Shown: positions 47,215 to 56,099, counted from the first letter of the stretch. The stretch: DNA of 64,000 bases from DATFQI01 sp963831105 (GCA_963831105.1 CAWHOS010000012.1:186001-250000); one strand, 5' to 3'. Program-made: numbers and translations. The notes: generated from the letters alone by a model not told the origin.

Positions 47215-48896
47215 TGGCGGAGCTCATCCTCGGCCCGCTGCTGCGCTACGCGGGCACCGAAGACGCGACGATCTGGGTCGAGACGGACGGGCCCTGCCGC
47301 GTCGAGGTCGACATCGAGGGCGCGAACGAGTGCAGCCGCCGCACGTTCGCGGTCCAGGGCCATCACTACGCCCTGCTGCACTGCACGGGCCTGCAGCCCG
47401 ACGGCGCCGCGCCCTACGAGGTCCGGCTCGACGGCGAGACCGTCTGGCCCGAGCCCGACAGCCGCTTCCCGCCGAGCGTCATCCGCACCCACAGCGGCAA
47501 GGACGGCGCGCAGACCCGGATCCTGTTCGGCTCCTGCCGCGTGGCGGCGCCGCACGAGCCGCCGCACTCGCTGCGCAAGGACGAGCACCCGGACGGCCGC
47601 GAGGTCGACTCGCTGATGGCGATCGCGCAGCGGATGGCCGAGCAGGACCCGGACGACTGGCCGCACGCGCTGCTGCTGCTCGGCGACCAGGTCTACGCGG
47701 ACGAGGTCTCGCCCGCCGTCAAGGAGTTCATCCGCGAGCGCCGGGACCCGGAGGTCCCGCCCTACGAGACGGTCGCGGACTTCGAGGAGTACACGCGGCT
47801 CTACCGCGAGTCGTGGGGCGAGCCGACGATGCGCTGGCTGCTCTCCACGGTCCCCTCGGCGATGATCTTCGACGACCACGACGTCCACGACGACTGGAAC
47901 ACGTCGATCGACTGGGTGCAGATGATGCGGGGCACGGGCTGGTGGGACCGCCGCATCGAGGGCGGCTTCATCTCGTACCTGATCTACCAGCACTGGGGCA
48001 ACCTCTCGCCGCGACGATCTGGCCGAGGACGAGATGTTCCAGCTCGCCGAGGACCAGGAGGACGTCGACCTCACGGAGCAGCTGAAGGACTTCGCCTACC
48101 GCGCCGACCGCGAGGTCGAGGGCACGCGCTGGAGCTACCACCGCGACATCGGGTCGGCGCGGCTGGTGATGCTCGACTCCCGCGCGGGCCGCGTGCTCGA
48201 GCCGGGCGTGCGCAGCATGATCGACCCGCGCGAGATGCGCTGGGTCGAGGAGCACGCCACGGGCGACGTCGACCACCTGCTGCTCGGGCACCTCGCTGCC
48301 GCTGTTCCTCACGCCGGCGCTGCACCACGTCGAGGCGTGGAACGAGGCGGTCTGCGACGGCGCCTGGGGCCGCTTCGCCGCGTGGGTGGGGGAGAAGATC
48401 CGCCAGGGCGCCGACCTCGAGCACTGGGCGGCGTTCCACGACTCCTTCGAGACGATGTGCCGGCACATCCGCGAGGTCGGCACGGGCCGGCACGGCGAGC
48501 CGCCGGCGACGATCGTCGCGCTCTCGGGCGACGTGCACCACGCCTACCTCGCCGAGGTCGCCTACCGGCAGCGGGACGGGCATGCGCTCGCAGGTCTGGC
48601 AGGCGGTCTGCTCGCCGTTCCGCAACCCGCTCGACCAGAAGGAGCGGCGCATGATGCGCACCGGCGCCTCGCGCGCGGGCACCGCCGTCGGGCGGCTGCT
48701 GGCACGCTCGGCGCGGGTCGCGCCGCCGTCGGTGCGCTGGCGGTACGTGCACGACGAGCCGTGGTTCGACAACCAGGTGGGGACGCTGATCCTCGAGGGC
48801 CGCAAGGCGACGTTCACGCTCGCGAAGTCGGAGCCACCGCCCGGCCCTGACGGGCGATTGAAGCTCGAGACGGTCTTCGAACACCCGCTGAGCTAA
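47214..48896 (+). CDS. PhoD-like phosphodiesterase/alkaline phosphatase (three indels)
   Basis: About 560 residues. The GTG start overlaps the fbiC stop. Metal-binding motifs of the PhoD family occur in order: ILFGSCRVA, LLLGDQVYADE, MIFDDHDVHDDWN and ALSGDVHHAYLAE. An N-terminal fibronectin-like portion (GPLLRYAGTEDATIWVETDG) precedes the catalytic domain. There is no signal peptide, so it seems cytoplasmic. Extra bases near 48,012, 48,293 and 48,587 interrupt the frame but conserved residues continue on each side. Its coupling with fbiC is unexplained. Confidence 0.82.
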   Translation: MAELILGPLLRYAGTEDATIWVETDGPCRVEVDIEGANECSRRTFAVQGHHYALLHCTGLQPDGAAPYEVRLDGETVWPEPDSRFPPSVIRTHSGKDGAQTRILFGSCRVAAPHEPPHSLRKDEHPDGREVDSLMAIAQRMAEQDPDDWPHALLLLGDQVYADEVSPAVKEFIRERRDPEVPPYETVADFEEYTRLYRESWGEPTMRWLLSTVPSAMIFDDHDVHDDWNTSIDWVQMMRGTGWWDRRIEGGFISYLIYQHWGNLSPRRSGRGRDVPARRGPGGRRPHGAAEGLRLPRRPRGRGHALELPPRHRVGAAGDARLPRGPRARAGRAQHDRPARDALGRGARHGRRRPPAARAPRCRCSSRRRCTTSRRGTRRSATAPGAASPRGWGRRSARAPTSSTGRRSTTPSRRCAGTSARSARAGTASRRRRSSRSRATCTTPTSPRSPTGSGTGMRSQVWQAVCSPFRNPLDQKERRMMRTGASRAGTAVGRLLARSARVAPPSVRWRYVHDEPWFDNQVGTLILEGRKATFTLAKSEPPPGPDGRLKLETVFEHPLS

Positions 48897-48985
48897 CCCC
48901 GGCTTCTCGGGAACTTAAGACATGCTTCGGCCTCAGGCGGCATGATCGGAACAAGAGCGAACCTTCTGGAAAGGCGACGCACCGC

Positions 48986-49547
48986 TTGACCCGAACCGAC
49001 GCCGAGCTGCTGCTGGCGGCCAGGCAGGACCCGACGGCCTTCCGTGAGTTCTACGACCGCTATGCGGTCTGGATGCGCGCGTGGCTGCTCAGGCAGACCG
49101 GTTCGGAGTCGGCGGCGCTGGACCTCACCGCGGAGACCTTCGCCCAGGCCTGGCACGCATCCAGGCGGTTCAAGGACATGGCCGACGGCTCGGGAGCGCC
49201 CTGGTTGTTCGGCATCGCGAGGAACCTCGTGCGCCAATACCACAAGCACAACCGGATCGAGACCGCCGCCCGTGAGCGGCTCGGTCTCCCGCTCGCCTTC
49301 GCCGAGTGCGAGGACTACGAGCGCGTCGACGAGCGCATCACCGCGCACGCGATGGGCCCGGCGCTGAAGCTGGCGATGCGGGCGCTGCCGTCCGAGCAGC
49401 GCAAGCGCGCTCGAGCTGCGGGTGATCGAGCAGCTCGACTACGAGGAGGTCGCCGGGCGGCTCGGCTGCAGCCAGAACGCCGCGCGGCTGCGTGTGTCAC
49501 GAGGTCTCAGGGCGCTCACGCTGTCAATCAGAGGAGCTGAGGCATGA
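48986..49547 (+). CDS. ECF-like sigma-70 family factor (one indel)
   Basis: About 187 residues, TTG start 11 nt after GGAAAGG. Region 2 is AELLLAARQDPTAFREFYDRY…LDLTAETFAQAWHASRRF…APWLFGIARNLVRQY; region 4 is LELRVIEQLDYEEVAGRLGCSQNAARLRVSRGL. An extra base near 49,409 divides the two regions. The stop overlaps the ATG of the HxlR-type gene (ATGA), so the two regulators are made together. No anti-sigma gene is recognisable beside it. Confidence 0.83.
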
Positions 49548-49960
49548 GTACCCCGTCCCTGCCGGTCCGCGCGCGCGAGAAGCGGCTCGCAGAGCGCGCA
49601 CGGAGCGGGCGCCTCATCCGCGACTCCATCTGCCTGCTCAGCTCCAAGTGGGCCGTCGACGTCCTGCTCGCCCTCGGCGACGGCACCCGCCGCTACCACG
49701 AGCTGCTCGAGGACCTCTCCCCGATCTCCGAGAAGGTGCTCACCCAGACCCTGCGCGCGATGGAGCGCGACGGGCTCGTCGCCCGCCGCGTCCATGCCGA
49801 GGTGCCGCCGCGGGTGGAGTACGCGCTGACGTCGCTGGGCGCCTCGATGGCGCCGCCGCTGAAGGCGCTCGGCTCCTGGTCGGTCGCCCATGGCCGGCAG
49901 GTCGAGGAGGCGCGGGACCGGTTCGACGCCCGCGCGGCGCGGGCGAAGCGCGCTGCCTGA
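49544..49960 (+). CDS. HxlR-family winged-helix regulator
   Basis: A 138-residue MarR/HxlR-type regulator. ICLLSSKWAVDVLLALGDGTRRYHELLEDL, ISEKVLTQTLRAMERDGLVARR and VPPRVEYALTSLGASM are the recognition helix and wing of HxlR proteins, many of which sense aldehydes or redox state. Extra helices flank the domain on both sides. It is coupled to the sigma factor upstream and followed by the dispersed palindromic repeat, which may terminate transcription. Confidence 0.88.
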   Translation: MSTPSLPVRAREKRLAERARSGRLIRDSICLLSSKWAVDVLLALGDGTRRYHELLEDLSPISEKVLTQTLRAMERDGLVARRVHAEVPPRVEYALTSLGASMAPPLKALGSWSVAHGRQVEEARDRFDARAARAKRAA

Positions 49961-49969
49961 GCTTCGGCT

Positions 49970-50097
49970 GGCTGGCGCCTTGCGCCGCTTTGGCGGTGCG
50001 GTGCGTTTGAACGGCGGGCACCGAGGGGGTGGGTTTCCGGCCGCGCTGCTTCGAGCGGTGGAATCTTCAGGCTGAGCCTGAAGATTCCACCGCTCGA
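49970..50097 (-). repeat. dispersed 128-bp palindromic repeat, copy 1
   Basis: This copy is in inverted orientation to copy 2 at 60691-60818; by eye the two agree at about 84% over 128 bp without gaps. One end is a hairpin with perfect 21-nt arms (50051-50071 / 50077-50097, beginning TCGAGCGGTGGAATCTTCAG) around CTGAG; the other end is a small hairpin GGCGC-CTT-GCGCC (49974/75-49986). It fills the space between the convergent hxlR and cofE genes and could act as a bidirectional terminator. Confidence 0.75.
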
Positions 50098-50105
50098 TGT
50101 TCGAG

Positions 50106-50142
50106 GAGACGATTGATCGGCCTGAGCCCGATGAATCGTCTC
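50106..50142. terminator. second hairpin beside repeat copy 1
   Basis: Arms GAGACGATTGATCGG and CCGATGAATCGTCTC (15 nt, one mismatch) enclose CCTGAGC. It lies 9 bp from the palindrome of copy 1, between convergent genes. There is no U-run, so terminator function is only inferred from place and structure. Confidence 0.4.
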
Positions 50143-50208
50143 GTCGATGCGCTGCGGGCGGCTCCCTCACCTCCCTACCCAGCCGCCGTTGACGTCGGCC
50201 AGGGTCGC

Positions 50209-50931
50209 CTAGCGGAACAGGTCGTCCGCCCACGCCCGGACGAGCGCGGCGGCTCCTGGGCCGTCGTCGCGGGTCACGTAGGCCTCGAGGCCTCGGATGC
50301 GCACGGCCGGCTCGCGCGACGTCTTGCCGCGCACGAGGTCGGCTGCCGCTGCGGCCTCGTCGGCGATCGCGATGACCGTCGCGTGGAGCTCGCGGCCGTC
50401 GGCGTCGGGCTCGCCCCGGTAGTCGCGGGCCGGGGCCAGGCCGGCGCAGCCGATCGCGACCTCGCACTGGCCCTTGCGCCAGGCTCGGCCGAAGGAGTCG
50501 GTGATGACGACGGCGCAGCCGAGGCGGGCTCGCAGCGCGCGGGCGGAGGCGTCGGGGTCGAGCGGGAGCAGCACGAGCGCGTCCGGGCCGCCGGCGTTGG
50601 AGCCGTCGACGCCGGCGTTGGCGCAGACGAAGCCGTGGCGCGTGCGGCAGATCAGCCGGCCGGCGTCGGCGCGCACGAGCTCGGTCGCCTCGGAGAGGAT
50701 GACCTCGACCAGCCGCGGGTCCTTGCCGTGCTCGGCCGCGAGCTCGCTGGCGCGCGGGCCCGGCTGGACGTCGGCGAGCCGCACGACGCGGCCCTCGGCC
50801 TTGGAGACGACCTTGTGGGCGACCGCGAGCACGTCGGTGGGGCGCAGCTCGCCGGCGGCCGCGAGCAGCGCCGCGAGGTCGTCGCCCGGGCGCACCTCGG
50901 GGATCCCGCGGAGCGGCTCGAGCGAGATCAC
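50209..50931 (-). CDS. cofE: CofE: F420-0:gamma-glutamyl ligase
   Basis: A 240-residue enzyme that adds L-glutamates to F420-0 with GTP. Conserved parts: EVRPGDDLAALLAAA, VLAVAHKVVSKAEGR (HKVVSKAEG is diagnostic), LICRTRHGFVCANAGVDGSNAG, LPLDPDASARALRARL and VVITDSFGRAWRKGQCEVAIG. It lacks the C-terminal nitroreductase-like domain of mycobacterial FbiB, so it is the short form. The GTG at 50931 is 4 bp after the cofC stop, making a cofC-cofE operon. Confidence 0.92.
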   Translation of the reverse strand: MISLEPLRGIPEVRPGDDLAALLAAAGELRPTDVLAVAHKVVSKAEGRVVRLADVQPGPRASELAAEHGKDPRLVEVILSEATELVRADAGRLICRTRHGFVCANAGVDGSNAGGPDALVLLPLDPDASARALRARLGCAVVITDSFGRAWRKGQCEVAIGCAGLAPARDYRGEPDADGRELHATVIAIADEAAAAADLVRGKTSREPAVRIRGLEAYVTRDDGPGAAALVRAWADDLFR

Positions 50932-50935
50932 GCGG

Positions 50936-51614
50936 TCACGTGCGGCCGGCGGCCGCGACCGCGGGCAGCATCCGCGCCAGCAGCTCGCGGGTGCGCGGGC
51001 GCGGCGCCGGGGCGGGCTGCCGAGCGCCGCGCGCAGTGCCTCGAGGTCGTCGGGCGTGTCGACGTCGAGGCCGAGCGAGCGCACCTCGGCCACGCGCACG
51101 ACGGTCGCCGCGGCGTGCGCGCGGGCCGCGTGGCGGGCGAACGAGCCCGGGCCGAACGACGGCTCGATCACGTCGGGCGGCGACAGCAGCAGGGCGTTGG
51201 TGCCCGCGCCGTGGCGGTCGGGCACGATCACGACGCCGGCGCGGCCGGGGCGCGCGAGCAGGTCGCCCACCTCGCGCGGGGTCGAGCGCCGGGCAGTCGC
51301 CCGGGACGAGCAGCACGCGCTCGGCGCCGGCGTCCAGCGCCGCCCGGATGCCGAGCAGCGCCGCGGCCGACTGGCCGGCCTCGTCGGGGTCGTGGACGAT
51401 GTCGGCGCCGGCCTCGCGGGCCGCGGCGGCCGCGCGCGGCTCCGCGGTCACGGCGATGACGCGATCCAGCCCCGGCACGGCGGGCAATACGTCGAGGACG
51501 TCGCCCACCATCGCCTCGGCCAGCGCGCGGCGGTCGGGGACGCTCGACGGCCTCCGATAGACGGTGCTTCGCCCGGGCGTACGTCTTGATCGGGAGCACG
51601 GCCGCCGTCACCAT
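50936..51614 (-). CDS. cofC: CofC/FbiD: phospholactate or PEP guanylyltransferase (about three indels)
   Basis: About 220 residues; makes the GDP-linked three-carbon donor that CofD attaches to F0. Visible pieces in order: VTAAVLPIKTYARAKHRLS, DRVIAVTAEPRAAAAAREAGADIVHDPDEAGQSAAAL, RVLLVPGDCPAL (nucleotidyl-transferase metal motif), VVIVPDRHGAGTNALLLSPPDVIEPSFGPGS and GLDVDTPDDLEALR. Frame changes near 51,540, 51,290 and 51,000 split it. The end ELLARMLPAVAAAGRT reaches TGA 50936-50938. In actinobacteria the substrate is probably phosphoenolpyruvate. Confidence 0.85.
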
Positions 51615-51656
51615 CTGCGTCGAGGATCGTATCCGGGTTCAGGAAGGACCCATCGG

Positions 51657-52396
51657 TTGAGTCATCTCTACGACCGCATAGGCCAGGGGTACACGGCGGT
51701 CAGGAGGGACGGAGCCGAGGATCGCCGCTGCGGTCCACGCCGCGCTCGGCGACGCCCGGACGATCGTCAACGTCGGCGCCGGCGCCGGCAGCTACGAGCC
51801 GCGCGATCGCGACGTCATCGCCGTCGAGCCGTCGCCCGTGATGCTCGCGCAGCGCCCGGTCGGCGCCGCGCCCGCCGTGCAGGCGAGCGCCGAGGCGCTG
51901 CCGTTCGCCGACGGCGCGTTCGACGCCGCGATGGCGATCCTCAGCGACCACCACTGGCCCGACCGCGCCGCCGGGCTGCGCGAGCTGCGCCGCGTCGCCC
52001 GCCGGCGGGCCGTGGTCTTCCAGTGCGACCTCGACGCCCAGCTCGCGGACTTCTGGCTCGTGCGCGACTACCTCACGACCTTCCGGGTCGACTCGATGAC
52101 GATCGACGGAGCTCGCGGGCCACGTCGGCGCGCGGCGGATCGAGCCCGTGCCGATCCCGCACGACTGCCGCGACGGCTTCCTCGCCGCCTACTGGCGACG
52201 CCCGCAGGCCTACCTCGACCAGCGCGTGCGCGACGGGATCTCGGTCTTCCGGCTGCTGCCGCCGCAGGACGTCGAGGTCGCGGTCGCGCGGCTGCGCGCG
52301 GACCTCGAGTCGGGCGAGTGGGCGCGGCGCAACGCCGAGATCCTCGAGCGCGACTCGATGGACCTCGGCTACCGGCTCGTCATCGCCGAGTACTGA
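51657..52396 (+). CDS. class I SAM-dependent methyltransferase (two indels)
   Basis: About 246 residues from TTG 51657 behind AGGAAGGA. HLYDRIGQGYTAVRR at the start, the SAM loop IVNVGAGAGSYEP, the acid of motif II VIAVEPSPVMLAQRP, and LPFADGAFDAAMAILSDHHWPD (motif IV) identify the fold; the rest (DFWLVRDYLTTF, ISVFRLLPPQDVEVAVARLRADL) is substrate-side. Extra G residues near 51,708 and 52,110 shift the frame. It is divergent from cofC and its end overlaps the convergent cofD by 17 bp. Role unknown. Confidence 0.82.
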
Positions 52397-53294
52397 GGGC
52401 GTCGGCGAACGCCAGCGTCTCGCGCGCGAGCCGCCGCCTGCCGTCGGCGCCGTCCATCCGCACGTCGGTCTCCAGCGTCGGGACGCCGTCCGCGCGCTCG
52501 TCGGCCACGAGCCCGTCGATCAGCCCCTCATAGAGCGCCGCGATCCCGTCCGCGGTCAGCGGCTCGCCGGCGTGCTCCATGAAGGCGGCCGTCGGCCCCT
52601 TGAGCACCTCGCCGGCGACGAGCGGGGAGACGGCCACGACGGGCGCCTCCGCCGCGGCGAGCGCCTCGCGCAACCCGGGCACGGCGAGCATCGGGCCGAT
52701 CGAGATCACCGGGTTCGACGGCCCGATCACGATCGCGCGGGCGCCCGCCAGCGCGTCGAGCACCTCGGGCGTCGCCGCGGCGTCCGCCGCCCCGCGGAAC
52801 TCGACGTCCTCGACCGGGCCCTGCGCGCGGTGGCGGATCATGAACTCCTGGAACGGCCACCAGCGGCCGTCCGCCTTCACGTGCGTGCGCACCGGGTCGT
52901 CGCTGGCGGGCAGCACCCGCGCGCCGACGCCGTAGGCGCGCCGCGCCTCGTCGATCGCCTCCGTCAGCCGCGCGCCCTCCGCCAGCCGCCGCGCGCGCCG
53001 CACGCACAGCGCCAGGTCGCGGTCGCCGAGGTTGAACCACACGTCCTCGCCGAGCTCGCGCAGCCCGTCCATCACGTGGAAGGTGTCCTCGCGCAGGCCC
53101 CAGCCGCGCTCGTCGATGCGGTCGGCGAGCCAGAAGGTCACGAGGTCCGGGTCGGGGGAGACGTGGCCGCCGTGGATCTCGACGTCGTCGCCCGTGTTGG
53201 CGATCACGACCAGCTCCTCGACCTCGTCGAGCAGGCCGCGGGCGAGCTTCGCGCCGCCCGTGCCGCCCGTGAGGACTACGACGGGGGCTGCCAC
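52380..53294 (-). CDS. cofD: CofD: 2-phospholactate/PEP transferase
   Basis: A 304-residue enzyme joining the GDP-activated three-carbon unit to F0, giving F420-0 or its dehydro form. VVVLTGGTGGAKLARGLL at the N-terminus binds the nucleotide; VIANTGDDVEIHGGHVSPDPDLVTFWLA and VIGPSNPVISIGPMLAVPG are family hallmarks. GTG 53294 lies inside the end of the upstream oxidoreductase gene (19-bp overlap), so the pair is co-translated. All catalytic pieces are in one intact frame. Confidence 0.93.
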   Translation of the reverse strand: MAAPVVVLTGGTGGAKLARGLLDEVEELVVIANTGDDVEIHGGHVSPDPDLVTFWLADRIDERGWGLREDTFHVMDGLRELGEDVWFNLGDRDLALCVRRARRLAEGARLTEAIDEARRAYGVGARVLPASDDPVRTHVKADGRWWPFQEFMIRHRAQGPVEDVEFRGAADAAATPEVLDALAGARAIVIGPSNPVISIGPMLAVPGLREALAAAEAPVVAVSPLVAGEVLKGPTAAFMEHAGEPLTADGIAALYEGLIDGLVADERADGVPTLETDVRMDGADGRRRLARETLAFADALSTRR

Positions 53295-53968
53295 AGCGCG
53301 TCCGGCAGGCCCGTCACGCGGATGCCCGCGTGGGTCTTGTAGCGGGAGTTGATCCCGATCAGCAGCGCGGTCAGCGACTCCGTGGTGCGCGACTGCTCGA
53401 GCCGCCCGCAGTCGACGCAGCGCAGGCCCGGGATGCGCTCGACGATCTCGGCCACGCGGCGCTTGTCGGCCTTCTTGTCGCCGCACACGAGCACGTCCTC
53501 GTCGGGCGTCTGCGCCGGGTCGCGCAGCACCGCCGCCGAGACCGTGTGCAGCGCCGAGACGACCCGCACCCCGTCGGGGACCATCTCCTCCGCCTGCTGC
53601 GCGGCCGAGCCCTGCCAGACGCCGAGCATCCGCGTCGCGCGCCCCGACACCGCGGCGGCCAGCGGCACGGTCGCGTCGACCACCAGCTGGCCCTCGCGCA
53701 GGTGCTCCTTGAGGTTCGTCAGCGTCTCGGACTGGTTGCGGAACGGCACGCACAGGAAGACGACCTCCGAGCGCTCCGCCGCCTCGCCGTTCGCGAAGCC
53801 CTCGAAGGAGCCGTCCGGCACCTCGCCGGCGAGCTTGGCCGCGGTCTCCTCGGCACGGCCCGCGTCGCGCGAGCCGATCACGATCGGGGTCCCCGCGATG
53901 CCGAGGCGCAGCGCGAGCCCGTAGCCCAGGGCGCCCGAGGCGCCGATCACGGTGACGGAGTCGGTCAT
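53276..53968 (-). CDS. npdG: F420:NADP oxidoreductase-like protein
   Basis: A 230-residue Rossmann protein that would shuttle hydride between F420 and NADP. VTVIGASGALGYGLALRLGIAGTPIVIGSRDAGRAEETAAKL binds NADP (Ser-Arg after the second strand fits the phosphate), VVFLCVPFRNQSETL and SALHTVSAAVLRDP follow, and DVLVCGDKKADKRRVAEIVERIPGLRCVDCG is typical of the F420-linked family. It leads the cofD operon, which supports F420 use. A TAGGGT hexamer lies 9 nt before ATG 53968. Confidence 0.88.
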   Translation of the reverse strand: MTDSVTVIGASGALGYGLALRLGIAGTPIVIGSRDAGRAEETAAKLAGEVPDGSFEGFANGEAAERSEVVFLCVPFRNQSETLTNLKEHLREGQLVVDATVPLAAAVSGRATRMLGVWQGSAAQQAEEMVPDGVRVVSALHTVSAAVLRDPAQTPDEDVLVCGDKKADKRRVAEIVERIPGLRCVDCGRLEQSRTTESLTALLIGINSRYKTHAGIRVTGLPDALWQPPS

Positions 53969-54014
53969 CAGCGCCCAACCCTAGGGGGCGGCCGCCCGGG
54001 ACAGCCGGCCGGGC

Positions 54015-54052
54015 TTGACAGATACCTAGAGTATGTGGATACTAACGGTATG
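54015..54052 (+). promoter_or_regulatory. promoter with two operator repeats before the second tetR
   Basis: TTGACA (54015-54020), 17 bp, then GATACT (54038-54043), then 6 nt and ATG 54050: a near-ideal promoter for a leaderless message. Over it lie two direct copies of GATAC-N5-GTATG (54021-54035 and 54038-54052), and AGTAT-GTGG-ATACT (54030-54043) is a perfect inverted repeat. The second copy covers the -10 box and the start codon. Confidence 0.6.
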
Positions 54053-54712
54053 CGAACTGCCCCGACCCGAGAGGACCGCCGGCAACCGGACGCGGGCCGA
54101 GCTGATCGCGGTCGCCGAGCGCCGCTTCAGCGCCGACGGCTACCACGCCACCTCGCTCGACGTCGTCGCCGACGAGGCCGGCTTCACGAAGGGCGCGGTC
54201 TACTCGAACTTCGCCTCCAAGGAGGACCTGTTCTTCGCCGTCTACGAGCGGAGGGTCGACGCGCTTCGCCGCAGGCGCCGAGGCGCCTGCCGGAGGCCGC
54301 CGACCGTGGACGCCGAGGTGCGCGAGCAGCGTCGCCGCGGCGGCCGCCCGGCGCGACGGACGAGCGACGGCTGGCTGGCGGTGTTCTTCGAGTTCTGGGC
54401 GCACGTGCTGCGCCACCCCGAGCACCGGGCGCGGTTCGCGGAGCTGCACGGGCGCGGCGATGGAGCCGCTCGTCGCCGCGCTGGACGCGGCTCGCGGCCG
54501 AGCGCGGGCCGAGCTGCCGGGCCTCGACTCGCGCGAGCTGGCGACCGCGCATGATGGGCGTGAGCACGGCGCTCGGGCTCGAGCGCCTGACGCGGCCGGA
54601 CGTGGTCGGGCCCGAGCTGGCCGTGAAGGTCAACGAGCTGTTCTCCGACGCATTGGGCAGGGCCTCGGGAGGCGCCGCCGCAGAGGAGACGGAGATGGAT
54701 CCCGCGCTATGA
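54050..54712 (+). CDS. TetR/AcrR family regulator (several indels)
   Basis: About 215 residues when frames are joined. The HTH is clear: GNRTRAELIAVAERRFSADGYHATSLDVVADEAGFTKGAVYSNFASKEDLFFAVYERR (read in pieces). The ligand domain includes WLAVFFEFWAHVLRHPEHRARFAELH and ATAMMGVSTALGLERLTRP. At least four frame changes occur, near 54,075, 54,265, 54,465 and 54,545. It begins at ATG 54050, within its presumed operator, and its end overlaps the start of the CoA-ligase gene, which it may control. Confidence 0.72.
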   Translation: MRTAPTREDRRQPDAGRADRGRRAPLQRRRLPRHLARRRRRRGRLHEGRGLLELRLQGGPVLRRLRAEGRRASPQAPRRLPEAADRGRRGARAASPRRPPGATDERRLAGGVLRVLGARAAPPRAPGAVRGAARARRWSRSSPRWTRLAAERGPSCRASTRASWRPRMMGVSTALGLERLTRPDVVGPELAVKVNELFSDALGRASGGAAAEETEMDPAL

Positions 54713-56088
54713 GGCAACCCGCCTGATCGACATCACGCGCAGCATGCAGCTCGCCGCCCGCTCCGCGGAGCGCGAGCGCTGGCCGCGCGAGCAGCTCGCC
54801 CGCTTCCAGCAGGAGCGCCTGCAGGCGCTCGTGGCGCCACGCGCGCGACCACTCGCCGTACTACCGCGAGCGCATCGGCGGCGGTGCGGTCGAGCTCGCC
54901 GCGCTGCCCGTGCTCGACAAGACCGCGCTGATGGAGCGCTTCGACGACATCGTGACCGACCGCCGCCTGCGCCGCGACGAGCTGCTCGCGCACCTCGACG
55001 GGCTCGAGGACGACGAGCTCCTACTTCGGCCGCTACCGCGCGATGACGACCAGCGGCTCGTCCGGCCGCAAGGGCCTGTACGTCTACGACCGCCCGGGCT
55101 GGGTCGCGATCGGCGCGGCAGTTCATGCGCTTCAGCGCGTGGGCGGGCACGCGGCCGAAGATCCCGCGCCGCCGGATGGCGTATGATCGGCGGCGGCGTC
55201 GCCGACCCACATGAGCCGCGCGGCTCGGCGCATGCTGTCGATCGGCGTGCACCGGATGCTCGCGCTGCCCGTCACGATGCCGGTCCCGAGGATGGTCGAG
55301 GCGCTCAACGCGTTCGGGCCCGACTGCCTGCACGCGTACCCGTCGATGGCCGTCCTGCTGGCCGACGAGAAGCGCGCCGGGCCGCCTGCGCGCGGCGCCC
55401 GCGGTCGTCACCACCTCGAGCGAGCTGCTGCACGCCGGAGATGGCCGCGCGCGATCGAGGACGCGTTCGGCGTTCGCCCGCTCGACCTCTACGCCTCGAC
55501 CGAGGGCCTGTGGGGCGCGGAGTGCGAGCGAGGGCAGGGGCCACCACCTGTTCGAGGACCTCGCGATCGCCGAGAACGTCGACGAGGACGGCCGCGCCGT
55601 GCCCGACGGCGAGCGCGGCGCGCGCGTGCTGGTCACGAACCTCGCCAACTTCGTGCAACCGCTGATCCGCTTCGAGGTCTCCGACGTCGTCACGATCGAC
55701 CCGGAGCCGTGCCCGTGCGGGCGCACGCTGCGCCGCATGAGCTCGGTCGAGGGGCGCGCAGACGCCGTGCTGAAGCTGCCCGGCCGGCCGGCGAGCGCAT
55801 CCCGTGCACCCGCTGCAGTTCGGGGTGATCACCGCCGACCGCGGCGTGCGCGAGTTCCAGGTGCTCCAGCGCGGCGACGGCGTGCGGCGTGCGCGTCGTC
55901 GCTGCGCGAGGGTGAGCCGGCCGGCGTCGTGGCCGAGCGCCTGCGCGGAGCGCGTAGGCGACCGGCTGGCGGCGCTCGGCGTGCGCGACCCGCGCGTCGA
56001 GGTCGAGCCCTGCCCCGCCCTCGAGCGCCCGCCCGCGGGCAAGCTGCAGCTCGTCGTGGCCGAGAGCGAGGTCCCGGCGAACACCTAG
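54695..56088 (+). pseudogene. phenylacetate-CoA-ligase-like protein, about 14 indels
   Basis: Joined across frames this is a roughly 450-residue adenylate-forming ligase: SMQLAARSAERERWPREQLARFQ, a core AMTTSGSSGRKGLYVYDRPG (phosphate loop), AYPSMAVLLADEKRAG, LDLYASTEGLWGAECERG, RGARVLVTNLANFVQPLIRFEVSDVV and PCPCGRTLRRMSSVEGRADAV. Nearly every 100 bp one base is added or, twice, lost, yet amino acids remain conserved between events, which argues for read errors in a poorly corrected region rather than an old pseudogene. ATG 54695 is preceded by GAGGAG. Substrate unknown. Confidence 0.7.
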
Positions 56089-56091
56089 ACT
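56086..56091 (+). promoter_or_regulatory. -10 box of the HMG-CoA lyase gene, overlapping the ligase stop
   Basis: TAGACT whose TAG is the stop codon of the upstream ligase gene, followed by 8 nt and GTG 56100. Confidence 0.45.
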
Positions 56092-56099
56092 GAGCCGAC

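Noticed and set aside
46200..48010. CofH fused in frame to the PhoD phosphatase
   Set aside because: An extra base near 47,187 hides the TAG at 47212-47214; the GTG at 47214 starts a normal PhoD protein.
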